Shown here: positions 1 to 9,250 of the stretch, in pieces | Layout of the letters: each line of letters begins with the position of its first letter | Numbering within the stretch: the stretch's first letter is position 1 | Source: Styela clava | Taxonomy: Eukaryota > Chordata > Ascidiacea > Stolidobranchia > Styelidae | Direction of reading: 5' to 3' | Assembly (NCBI RefSeq): GCF_964204865.1 | Contig: NC_135259.1 | Coordinates: 1,240,001 to 1,304,000 of the forward strand | Length of the DNA: 64,000 bases | Made by a program: the position numbers and the translations under genes | Notes under the pieces: model-generated | The model's database searches: none | What the model saw: only the letters and a program-made list of their open reading frames with translations | What the model was told of the DNA's origin: nothing

Positions 1-930
1 GTGAACGGGTGACTTACGAGTCAGAGACAATCTATAAATTAGCAATATACGGTGACATCACATTCATTTACCAATTATACATGCAATAAAAATTCTCAAC
101 GATCCAGATTAACAGGTGATAATGTAACCTCGATTACTCGAGTTGTACTGAGAAATCATTTCAGCCTGATATTAGTAAGCTGGTGGCACAAAAGAGATGC
201 CAAACGTCAGGACATATGTAATGAAAAAAACATTGAGTTTGTTCTGTAGTATTTCTGTAAATTTTAGGTCTATATCTTGGATTAAGTCATTTTCAGTGTA
301 TGTATTATTCTTTCCTTATCAAAACTTTGTTCAAAATTTTTTTGGATAGTTGACATAAAAATTTATGTATTTGTAATAAATACAGTAAATTGCAACAATG
401 CAAATTGTGAAATGCAAAAATTAATATGCAAATGGCATTCGAAATTTAAGAAAATAACAAAACTTTATTATTTTTTATTATTATTATTATTTGTTTAATT
501 GCATCACAATATATGTCACAAACTACACCTATCTAAAATACGTTTCAAGTAAACATTATTAAAATATATCGAAAACTGTTTGCGGCCCTTTGCACAATTT
601 CGAAAATGCAATGCGAAAACCCACGAGTTTGACACCCCTGCCCTATATGACTGTTGCAACAGCAGCATGCTCACGAAGCGTATTACTGCTGAGGATCGGA
701 TATGAAGTATTACTTTAATACTGATCCGAGGCAAATCGTACTTCTGATCCGTACAAAAAAGAGACCCCTCCAGTGATATGCTTGTGAAGCGCTTTCGCCG
801 ATGTTTGTTTGCATATTCATATGTATGCATTGCGATGCATATGTTTGATATTGATTTCTTACTTGTTTTTTTTTCGCACGGAAATATGGGTGACCTCAGA
901 TGAGTTTCTGAAAACGAATTCAGATATGTG
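1..930. other. AT-rich non-genic stretch with a hAT-type repeat end
   Basis: No credible coding exon is visible on either strand. The stretch contains a short TTA microsatellite near 478-492. Around 582-650 there is a GC-richer patch with 'GCGGCCC' and 'TTTGACACCCCTGCCC', which looks like one end of a nonautonomous hAT repeat (typical ends read CAGGGGTG). No matching opposite end or target duplication was found, so this is only a relic call. Confidence 0.35.
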
Positions 931-949
931 AAAATTTATACAACATTAT

Positions 950-2215
950 AATTTTTCCCTTCGAGAGTCTCAATGAAATTGAAAGAAAGTTTATTTTACG
1001 TCAAGTCAATAATCAACAAAACAAAAAGATAGGAAAACTTCTGATCCAGAATACCGCAGAAAAATATGACAAATTACGAAAATTGACTATTGAAAAGTTT
1101 TTTTTCGAAAAATTGAAAACCAAACCTACAAGCACAACAATCAGAAAATTAGTAAAGACAAAAATAGCAAATATCATGGTCAAAAATCAAACTACCATAC
1201 CAAGAAGAAGAATCAGTGAAATACTATTAGTGATGTATGTAAACAGGAAAGAAAAAAATTGGGGGAAAATGTGTTATTGTCATTAGACTTCATGAAAGCT
1301 TCTGACTATGTAGATTTGAATTACTTATAAAGTGTTGAAGGGATTTGGAATTGAAAAAAAATTATAAGTTTCATTCCGACATTGTACGGAGGTTCTGAAG
1401 CAAGAATATTAGTAAATAGATACATTTTATATCATAGGAAAGAGCAACACTTAGAATGTACTATATTCATAATTCCAATATATAAACCAATTAATATTCT
1501 AATAAACCAATAAAAAACTAATATTCATGAAATTTTTGTACCTGGAAATAGTGGTGAATAAGAAAGTTTTGGATTTTCTGATAATATATATGACTCTTGC
1601 ATTAGCTGAAGAAAACTCTCTAAAAGGAGCATTGAAAGCAACTAATAAGCATGAAAAAACAACACAGGCGCGGCGGTGTGGCTCAACGGGCTAAGCGTTA
1701 GGAATACGCTCGCCACCGCACCTCTGATTACTCTGCGTGGGTTCGTAGGTTCGAATCCCATGCAGGGATGGTTATGTGCGAGAGGATTGCTGGACTCCTC
1801 GCCGTCGTTGGGTGGTTCACGTAACCGCTGGTCGGTTACGGCTTCCTCCACCACCAAGTCCATGCTTCCGAAAACAAACAATATAACTAATCCCATACCC
1901 GAATTGGAATGGTAACCGGACGAGAGGCCGTGGCACGCCATATGGATAAGCCGTTTTATCGGCTTTCCTCTCCCCCGGGATAAATATGTAAATCCTATCC
2001 TCCTATCCTAACATGCATGAAATTGAATAAATCTAAAACAAAATTGATTGAAATATTGAATGTGACATTTGGGAATATTGATAAGTGTCAAATTAATTGG
2101 ATGAAATGTCTTGAAGAAGCAAGGAATGTAGTAAAAGAATTACAGGAAAATATTACCGGTAATTTAACTTTAAAAGGGATATATACTAGATATTTACGGT
2201 TTAGCATATAGTTTT
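950..2215 (+). pseudogene. LINE (non-LTR retrotransposon) reverse transcriptase relic, split by a SINE
   Basis: Translating plus-strand frames piecewise gives reverse-transcriptase-like peptides: 'LLSLDFMKASDYVDLNYL' around 1273-1328 resembles the RT palm motif LDFxKAFDxVDH, with the catalytic region decayed. 'KGFGIEKKIISF...LYGGSEARILVN' follows at about 1335-1420. After the SINE insertion, 2017-2211 has a thumb-like 'INWMKCLEEARNVVKEL...LTLKGI' segment, comparable to the NW...L..KGK region of LINE RTs. Stops and frameshifts break every frame, so no functional protein is made. The lysine-rich 1083-1286 segment fits the linker between endonuclease and RT. The family (L1-like or other clade) cannot be told by eye. 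Confidence 0.55.
1668..2010 (+). mobile_element. tRNA-derived SINE, full-length copy 1
   Basis: The head begins with a tRNA-like region. A-box-like TGGCTCAACGG is near 1679 and a perfect B box GGTTCGAATCC is near 1757. The long spacing and the GCGTGGGTTCG stretch suggest a class II (Leu/Ser-type) tRNA ancestor. A unique body follows, then a stem-loop (AGCCG-TTTTAT-CGGCT, about 1949-1965), a conserved CCCCCGGGATAAATATGTAAATCC and a pentameric ATCCT tail instead of poly(A). Near-identical copies lie on the minus strand at 54273-54619 and 58652-58994. It interrupts the LINE relic around it. Pol III transcription is the usual mode for such SINEs; this is inferred from the boxes. Confidence 0.85.
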
Positions 2216-2332
2216 CATGCTAATACCATAGAAAAGGTAAATGATTTGGTGATCAATCAATCAAGTTTATTTTTTTCCAACCAGTAAAAAATAAATAAAT
2301 AGCACAGGCACAAATTACAAGAAAATAGTACA

Positions 2333-2962
2333 CAATTTTACTGGGGAAGGGAAGTCGCGGGGAACCAAAAGTGGTTATCGAGCAGCGACACCCGAAGAAG
2401 AAATTCATATTTAATGGAAGAATCATACTGAAGATAGGGACTTCGTGCAAACCAAAAACGGGAATGTGATTATTTATTCTCACAATCTTAATGCTACTTC
2501 CCTCGTCGAATACAACATTGGACAACAACTTAGCAAGGATTAGAGCTAGAAATACATGTTTGCATAAATTTTGTCTTCAAATTTAGTACTGTATAGAATA
2601 ATATTGGATTTTTTAAAAGATTTAGATATTCATTTTTTGTCATGCAAAAACCAATATAAAGCAAAATAAACTAAAAATCTAGAAACATTGATTCACAGCA
2701 GTTAAAAGTATCTCTAAATTACACAATCATGGGAAAACAACCCAACAATAAATTCGAATTGATTCAGACAACAGGAACAGCCATTATGCTACAGTCAATC
2801 TCTAGTACAGTAGTATATTTTATTATACAGTATAATTCGGTAAAATCATGCGGAACTCACCGACAATGACGGTAGTCTCGCAAACACAATTCCCGATATT
2901 TTTAATTAGATATTGAACCTTGATCTTCGATTCCCTGCGACTTCCTTCCCCAGTAAAATTGT
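2333..2962. repeat. Inverted-repeat element (MITE-like), about 630 bp
   Basis: The left end reads ACAATTTTACTGGGGAAGG then AAGTCGCGGGGAA. The right end, read in reverse complement, gives ACAATTTTACTGGGGAAGG then AAGTCGCAGGGAA, so about 40-bp near-perfect inverted ends enclose noncoding AT-rich DNA. No transposase ORF lies inside. The superfamily is unknown and I could not define a target duplication. Confidence 0.6.
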
Positions 2963-3745
2963 ATGATTATATATTTTTCTTTTAATATTGTATACGATTG
3001 TTTTTTTACTTATTATTCATTCAGAATTAGATAGTTTGTTAGCGACATCTGATCGTAGTAGTATATATTTACGATCTGATTTATATACGCACCACTTAAT
3101 ATTACAAATACATCAAAATAAGGCTGAGTCATATGACCACTGATGAAACTGAAGTAGCGTGCCAAGCAACGGGATACCGTAGTTACCGGTACCGTACCGG
3201 TGCTTGGAAGCCATTAGTTCTTAGGAAAGTAGACACAAAAATGGAGTACCGGCAGTACAGTAGTAGTCTATGTAAATTTTATACGAGAAGTATGACATAA
3301 GAAAACCCAACATAGTGATGTAGACATTAATTTCTGTGGCTGGTTGGGGCAGATTAATTGTCTACGCAATTGTAATTTAGATATTGCATACGAAAATACA
3401 ATATAATAATAAATATAAAAGAAAAATAATAAAATGTTCACAATAATATTCTGACAAACTAGGCTAGGCTATATGAAAACTTTTAATTAAGTAATTACAT
3501 GCTAATGCGGAATATTTCCCAGTAAAAACAAAGCGAAGAATAAGAAATATTGCCAGAAAGGAATTGTGCGTATAAGGTTAAAAAGAACCTTAATTTGTTA
3601 GTCATCTATTTATAAATTGCGAATATTTTGATTTACAGACTTATTGAAAATAGTATCAGAAAATTGAATAATGCCAGACTTGTGAGAATTTCGCCCTGAG
3701 CTATTTATTGCATTCCAATATTACAAGAGGATATTTGAATATTAG
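2963..3745. other. Non-genic intergenic stretch
   Basis: No coding segment or structured RNA was recognised. It contains a short cluster of CCGGTACCGT-type dyads around 3180-3210, a motif that recurs near 18925, 19015, 54705, 54900 and 59800-59910 and seems characteristic of this genome's intergenic DNA. Confidence 0.5.
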
Positions 3746-4277
3746 TGTGTTTTTACTCGGTCTTAGGCTACTACTTACTGAATACAGCGCAGAAAAGAGG
3801 AAAACAATTTTCTTTCATTATTTATTAGCAACCATGAAATTTTAAACAATTTGATGGGAAACAGTATACAGTAGTAGGGAATGATCACAAGTTTATACCG
3901 GTATTAGTAATCTTCGAAATCTTTAATTAACCTAACATGACGCAATAGGAGCACACCAATAAGTAAAATCAAAAAAATTTAGAGCTCCAGAAGTATGTGC
4001 ACCAAGATGGCGCACAACCAGAACACAGTATGTGTACCAGGTTAAGGTGCGTCATGTTAGGTTATTTAAAAATGTTGAGGATTACTGATATAAACTCGTG
4101 ATCATTCCGTACTACTGTATACTGTTTCCCATCAAAATTTCACAGACGCTAATAAGTAATGTAAAAAAAAGATTTTTCTCTCTCTTCTGTGCTGTTTCCC
4201 TCTCTCTACTGCGCTGTTTCCCTCTCTTCCGTGCTGTTTCGCGCTATATTCAGCAAGTAGTAAGACCCGTTTTTACT
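3746..4277. repeat. Fold-back element with about 200-bp arms
   Basis: The left arm (about 3746-3950) and right arm (about 4025-4277) are imperfect inverted copies. Both contain GATGGGAAACAGTATACAGT and ...CTAACATGACGCA in opposite orientation, and outer ends TTTTTACTCGGTCTTA versus TAAGACCCGTTTTTA. The right arm also carries three degenerate tandem units of GCTGTTTCCCTCTCT (4185-4240), reduced to one in the left arm. The central loop has an AGATGGCGCAC...AGTATGTGTACC segment also found in the 33979-34188 element. It is noncoding and probably a MITE or fold-back transposon. Confidence 0.7.
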
Positions 4278-4712
4278 TAAAATTAGCAGATATAACATTT
4301 GGCTACAAAGAAGCTTCATTATATTTAAAGGAAGTCTCCCTGATTACCACATCGTTATTAAACAAATATGAACAGCGATCAGTTCAATATTGAAAAAACA
4401 GAAAATCGCCTAATTGCTGAATTGTATTAATTAAAACTTGAAAAATACAGAAATTGCATTATAAATTATGAATCTAGTATATATTAAAATAATATCTGAT
4501 AGGTTTAAATTTTTCTTCACATATTTTAATTTACTGTAATAAAAATTGATAAGCTGTATTCCGACATGATATCAACACTCATTATCAGATTATCAATGGA
4601 ATGGATAAACATATGAAAACCAATATACTTTATGATTGCTCGTTTTCTTATGTATATTTGGTTATATTCTATTATCAAAAAAATGTGATTTCATAATTTG
4701 TATTTTATACAG

Positions 4713-4804
4713 GGGACAAGAAACACATGAGTAATCCCATAAACTTTAAATGCATTATGACAAGATGTAGTGATTAGTTTTAAATCGAGCATTGAGGCAG
4801 AGTA
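4713..4804 (+). other. Putative 5' UTR of the CatSper-like gene, preceded by a splice acceptor
   Basis: A pyrimidine-rich run ending TATTTTATACAG at 4712 looks like a 3' splice site 92 bp before the start codon. It could join an untranslated upstream exon or be a spliced-leader acceptor. I saw no matching donor close by. An in-frame TGA lies 12 nt before the ATG, which fixes the start at 4805 or downstream. Confidence 0.35.
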
Positions 4805-7738
4805 ATGTGGACTATGCTCAATATTGAATGTGTCCATAACAAGCGTCATTGCTTAGGAGCTCTCTTTGTATTCCTGTTTTTCCAAGGTATTTTATCATGC
4901 TCCTCAGCTAAGCCATGGCTTTCATGTGGAATCAATGGCAGTGATGAACATGGTCAATTCCTTCAACATCACGAAAACTTTACAATAATATGTAAATTAC
5001 AGGATCTCAATACTTCAGAATTGTGGACTGTTAGTTATTTGAAAACTACCATAGTCAATTCTACATTTCGAAAGATATATAATTGGGGAGGAGAATCATC
5101 CAATTCAACCATATACCAATTACCTATTTCGTTCAAAGATTTATTTCATGAATATGATGATAAAATATTGCCAATTACTTACTCTTATTCGAACTTGAAA
5201 TGGAATGTTATTACAGTATTTCATAGTCCGGTTTTGGAGAATCATCTTTGGAATCACTTCACAGTATCATATCTTGAAACAGACAGCATGTTTCGTTTTT
5301 CCTGGGGAACACCATTAAAGAGTAATAGCATAACAATAACTGGACCGCAAATAGTGTTTGCTACATTGCCGTGCCAACCTGGTTCTGGTCTTGTGATTAT
5401 TTCATCATCATCAAATATATTTGTTGCTGTGTCATGGAATAATTTCAAAGATGAAAACAACATTCTGTGGTATGACGCAACTTGTCACATGCAAGGAATT
5501 GGAGGGTATTGTGCAAAATTTATGAAGATCTACGATGCTGTATTTGCATTCAACAGATTGTACCTTGTCTCCTCTGGGGGTATTTTCTCTAGTTCATTAT
5601 TAGATTCAGAGTGTGTTATTCAACCTAATGGCAAATGCATGACAGCTTTTGAAAAATCAAATTTACCTGAGTTGTCTGATATTGATGTCTTATGGGAAAA
5701 AACCAAATTGATATATTCACCGGTCTGTGCACATCTGGACCCTTTATCAATACCTGGTGATGGAATTGTCTTGAGCATCATGCTTAAGAGTGAACAGACA
5801 AGTATGCTCATGAAGCTGGTGAAGCCATTCAAGACTTGGGAACTTGTTGAAAAAAGCTTCTTGCTTAATAGTATGAAGCTTGGAGCTATACATTTTAATA
5901 TTCATACTCAGATGATTGTCACTGGTCAATACCGTGTGACAGACAATGTGTCATCATCATATTCTGTCACCTACCCAATTTCTGATATTGAGAAAAACAA
6001 AATAAGACCTTTAATATTTTCACTCGGGAATTTTATTCCTTATCAAATAATATCCTTGTCAAATCATTTCATCTATATGGTAGGAAAATTCGCACTTTTG
6101 TATTCTGTTGATGGAGGTATAACTTATTTGAAATTGAAAGATCTGAAAAGGGATGAACTTCTGGTACAAGCTGTTAAGCATGAATGGTTGAAATCTATTG
6201 CTTTTCTATTTAACTCTGGTAGAATTTTGGTAACTCAAGTTGGATTTACAGATGTCCATGAATTGCAATCAAATATGCACGGAATTACCAAACTAATTTT
6301 CAATAACAATGGTGTACTTTTTGCTTTAAAAATATTTACAGAAAATATTGGTAATCTTCCGGTTTTGAGCATTCAAGAGATACAAATCAGGAATAAGAAG
6401 CAATGCACATCTTCTTTAATTTTGAGCGGGAAAAATCTACTGAAGTCTGTTGTTTTTCTCGATGTAGGAGCAAAATTTCATATTGAAATGAATGCGGTTC
6501 ATGAACCTAATTTATATTCCAATTCTACAAGATTTCCCACTTTAGAAACAGTGATAACAAATCCCCAGATTCTCCATAGCAAAATTGAAATACGAAACCT
6601 GACATTATTCAACCAACAAGTATCAGTAACAGTTCAAAATGTTATGCACAGTGAAGGTATAAGTGCAGTGACAATATTTTTGCGTGATACAGATTCTGCT
6701 TGCCGTCTCATGTCACATACCATTCATATCATAAGCACATGTCCTTTGCAGAAGCAAGTTGTTTTTGATTACTCATCGTTTGTACCCTATGAAAGTTTAT
6801 TATCCATTGATGATTATGTTAACTTATCAAAACCATTTGAAGATACCAGAGTTCTTGATAAAAATTATCGACCACCATCAGCAATTGGCATTTCGATTCC
6901 TCTTTCAAAAAATATATATAATTTTGATCCTTCTTATGTAGAAAATACACGTTTATTGAACTATGGATTTGCCGGTAAACATATGATATCAGAATATTGC
7001 AAAGGTGAATGGTCCAACAATGGATGTCTATGCAACTCTGCTATGAAATTTTCATCATTGCAAGAATATGCAAATTGCAGAGAGAGAGTTTATAAAGTGA
7101 AATATGATACAGAATATCATCTCCATATAAAACTTGAAAATGATATAGATGAAGTGAAGGAAGTTTTCTCTCCATCTGAATACCTAGTTTACTTGGAAGA
7201 AATTAATGGCCGCACAAGTGATGTTTTCTATGTTACAGATGGCGGAAACCGATTATGCATGGGACCCGAATCGAATCCTATTTGCTATCAACAATCTAAT
7301 CACTCAGACAAGAGTTTTTATGATACAGTTTCTGAATTTGCATCACATGGTACTAACAATCAACTTTTCAACTCAACTACTTTAACTATAAAGTTTCTGG
7401 GAACAGGGTTGTTTCATTTTAGAATTGTTTTAGCCAATGGTTTCTCATATTGCAAATTAAAAGATGAATTCCAGGTATATGTTACAAATCCTCCTTTGCC
7501 TTTTCCAGTTGGCACTATCATCAGGCTTACGGTATCAGTGATGATGGGTGGAGCACTTGTTGCTATATATGTACATTCTATACGACATTGCCAAGCCGCA
7601 AGATCAGAAACTGCTTCCAAAGAAGATTCAGAAAATAAAGTAATATCTGGCTTCAGAAGAACTAATGCTTCTATTGTGACAGAAGATGATGTGATCAACT
7701 TACGTAACAAATTCCGAGCAAGTTTTCAAACTAAATGA
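4805..7738 (+). CDS. CATSPERB: CatSper auxiliary subunit-like protein (closest to beta subunit), intronless
   Basis: CatSper is the sperm flagellar Ca2+ channel; its beta, gamma, delta and epsilon subunits are large ectodomain proteins with one C-terminal membrane segment. Seen here: 977 residues, a hydrophobic signal-like segment at about 17-32 (GALFVFLFFQGILSCSS), a long N-glycosylation-rich ectodomain, a cysteine cluster near 735-760 (CKGEWSNNGCLCNS, then NCRERV), a membrane-proximal 'SYCKLKDEFQVYV...PPLPFPVG', a single transmembrane helix at about 900-925, and a short charged 52-residue cytoplasmic tail. The 'CNLxxxFxVYV..APLPFP'-like ending and the 'YRPPSAIGISIPL' motif are what suggested the beta subunit; other CatSper ectodomain subunits are the alternative. 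It is shorter than mammalian beta (about 1100 residues). The whole reading frame is one exon, unlike the many-exon vertebrate genes. The in-frame TGA 12 nt upstream supports the start. An unrelated membrane-protein gene follows in the same direction. Confidence 0.62.
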   Translation: MWTMLNIECVHNKRHCLGALFVFLFFQGILSCSSAKPWLSCGINGSDEHGQFLQHHENFTIICKLQDLNTSELWTVSYLKTTIVNSTFRKIYNWGGESSNSTIYQLPISFKDLFHEYDDKILPITYSYSNLKWNVITVFHSPVLENHLWNHFTVSYLETDSMFRFSWGTPLKSNSITITGPQIVFATLPCQPGSGLVIISSSSNIFVAVSWNNFKDENNILWYDATCHMQGIGGYCAKFMKIYDAVFAFNRLYLVSSGGIFSSSLLDSECVIQPNGKCMTAFEKSNLPELSDIDVLWEKTKLIYSPVCAHLDPLSIPGDGIVLSIMLKSEQTSMLMKLVKPFKTWELVEKSFLLNSMKLGAIHFNIHTQMIVTGQYRVTDNVSSSYSVTYPISDIEKNKIRPLIFSLGNFIPYQIISLSNHFIYMVGKFALLYSVDGGITYLKLKDLKRDELLVQAVKHEWLKSIAFLFNSGRILVTQVGFTDVHELQSNMHGITKLIFNNNGVLFALKIFTENIGNLPVLSIQEIQIRNKKQCTSSLILSGKNLLKSVVFLDVGAKFHIEMNAVHEPNLYSNSTRFPTLETVITNPQILHSKIEIRNLTLFNQQVSVTVQNVMHSEGISAVTIFLRDTDSACRLMSHTIHIISTCPLQKQVVFDYSSFVPYESLLSIDDYVNLSKPFEDTRVLDKNYRPPSAIGISIPLSKNIYNFDPSYVENTRLLNYGFAGKHMISEYCKGEWSNNGCLCNSAMKFSSLQEYANCRERVYKVKYDTEYHLHIKLENDIDEVKEVFSPSEYLVYLEEINGRTSDVFYVTDGGNRLCMGPESNPICYQQSNHSDKSFYDTVSEFASHGTNNQLFNSTTLTIKFLGTGLFHFRIVLANGFSYCKLKDEFQVYVTNPPLPFPVGTIIRLTVSVMMGGALVAIYVHSIRHCQAARSETASKEDSENKVISGFRRTNASIVTEDDVINLRNKFRASFQTK

Positions 7739-8311
7739 AATCTGATATAGCCTATCGAACTTGTAAAAATTTTGTGTTATTTTAAGCCAAATACTATTTT
7801 GTTATCCAAAAGTCATATTTAGTTATATATTTTTCATTTTCAGAGTAAAATAAGTAGGCTGTTATGGTATTAACTTGTTAGATCTTATTTTTTGAATGAA
7901 TGATCTCATTTTGCATATACCCACTTTATACAAATATAATCCTCACGCAGAACTCTAGCATCTGGTCTTGGAAGATACTGACATACGTAAATCAGGTAAG
8001 ATTATGCATAAACTATTATAGTGGGTGTTTTGTTTAATGATTGTCTCCTAGCAACTGAGTTCAAAACAGAAGACTCTACTATGTTGTTTCTGTGACTGTG
8101 TTGAATTATGCATTAGCAAATTTGTCTGCATGCAAAACATTTTTTGGGAACTGTTGCGTCAAAATAGACTTGGAAATAAATATTGAGTTATTCAGTTTAT
8201 CAAGTTGCAAGTGGTTGATAAGTTTATTAGCTTTTAGTTATAGCTGTGCTAAATTGTTCTTTTCAAGTTTTTAAATCTCTTCATGTGATTAATGAACTGA
8301 AACGCTAATTA
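7739..8311 (+). other. 3' flank of the CatSper-like gene
   Basis: AT-rich and noncoding. An AATAAA at 8175-8180 lies about 440 bp after the stop and is the first canonical poly(A) signal I see. The ORF at 8092-8274 lacks any recognisable feature and is not supported. Confidence 0.4.
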
Positions 8312-8980
8312 AGGGCTTCCCATCCTTTTTGTTCACTATGGACACCTAAATTTTTATTCAAAGTCGTATGGACCTCCAAATAGTATTTATTGCAGATATC
8401 GAAGTTAAATCACTTGTCTTAATAGAAGTATTTAATTTTAGTGTAGCCTACTCAGTATTATTACTGTATTCAATTTTGGACTGCCAGGAAGGTATGCATG
8501 TGGGCCTTGCTTGTCGAGTTTGAACATTTCATTTTGTTCTGGTACTAAGTTTACATATTCATTTCGATTCCAATTTTAAATATTCCATTATCAAAGCACT
8601 CTAATTAGTATAGTTCTGATAGATTATTCAATTATTTTATTATTTCCCTTTTTAATTCAGAACCCGGAGACAACTCGCATAGATTGGGTCAGTTTCAGTG
8701 AAAATCTTATGGCTGCTTGTTATTCACAAGCATTGAGATCTGTGGGGTCAAGTCACACATATGGAGCATCATTTCTGCATTATCGTTCAAATGCATCCTT
8801 ACTAATCTAACAGGTACTGTTTCGTTTATTTCAGTTTATCCAACAACATATTTAATAAAAAGTTTACTCCTTTGATTAATATAGCCTAATTATCACTTTA
8901 TTTTTATAATTATCTGTGGACCCCTCCCCCTGTATTCACGCTGGGGTCCATCTGGACTACCACATAGTTAATAAGCCCTG
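8312..8980. mobile_element. Probable nonautonomous hAT-type repeat
   Basis: The left end AGGGCTTCCCATCC and right end (reverse complement) AGGGCTTATTAACTATG share AGGGCTT. The body has 'GTGGACCCCTCCCCCTG' and 'ATGGACACC' patches typical of nonautonomous hAT repeats. Target duplications are not clear, so the boundaries are approximate. Confidence 0.45.
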
Positions 8981-9250
8981 CACTAATACTATATCAGTGA
9001 TTCACTGCTAAGTAAAAAATACTGTATTGAATCATGGTAGAAAGATGACGACGGACTGAATTAAACAAGGACCTGTCTGCTAGTGTGCTCTCAGATTAAC
9101 AAACTGGCTTGTTTTGTTAATACAACCGTAATACGAGCTTTGCTTGCTTTATTATAAATTTATTATAAACCTTATAAAGTTATCTACCTAGGTTATGTTG
9201 ACATTTGATGGATAAAAATAATTTCAAATGCGTTTTTTTTGTTATTGCAG

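Noticed and set aside
1642-1941. Long open frames on both strands over 1642-1941, 54331-54647 and 58718-59032 giving nearly the same peptides
   Set aside because: They coincide with the SINE copies; the peptides are translations of the tRNA-like head and GC-rich body, not genes.
8654-8812. A possible internal exon (TTTTTAATTCAG acceptor, CAG|GTACTG donor)
   Set aside because: It lies inside the probable hAT repeat 8312-8980, its frame hits a stop before the donor, and it does not connect in frame to 9251. At most a noncoding upstream exon.
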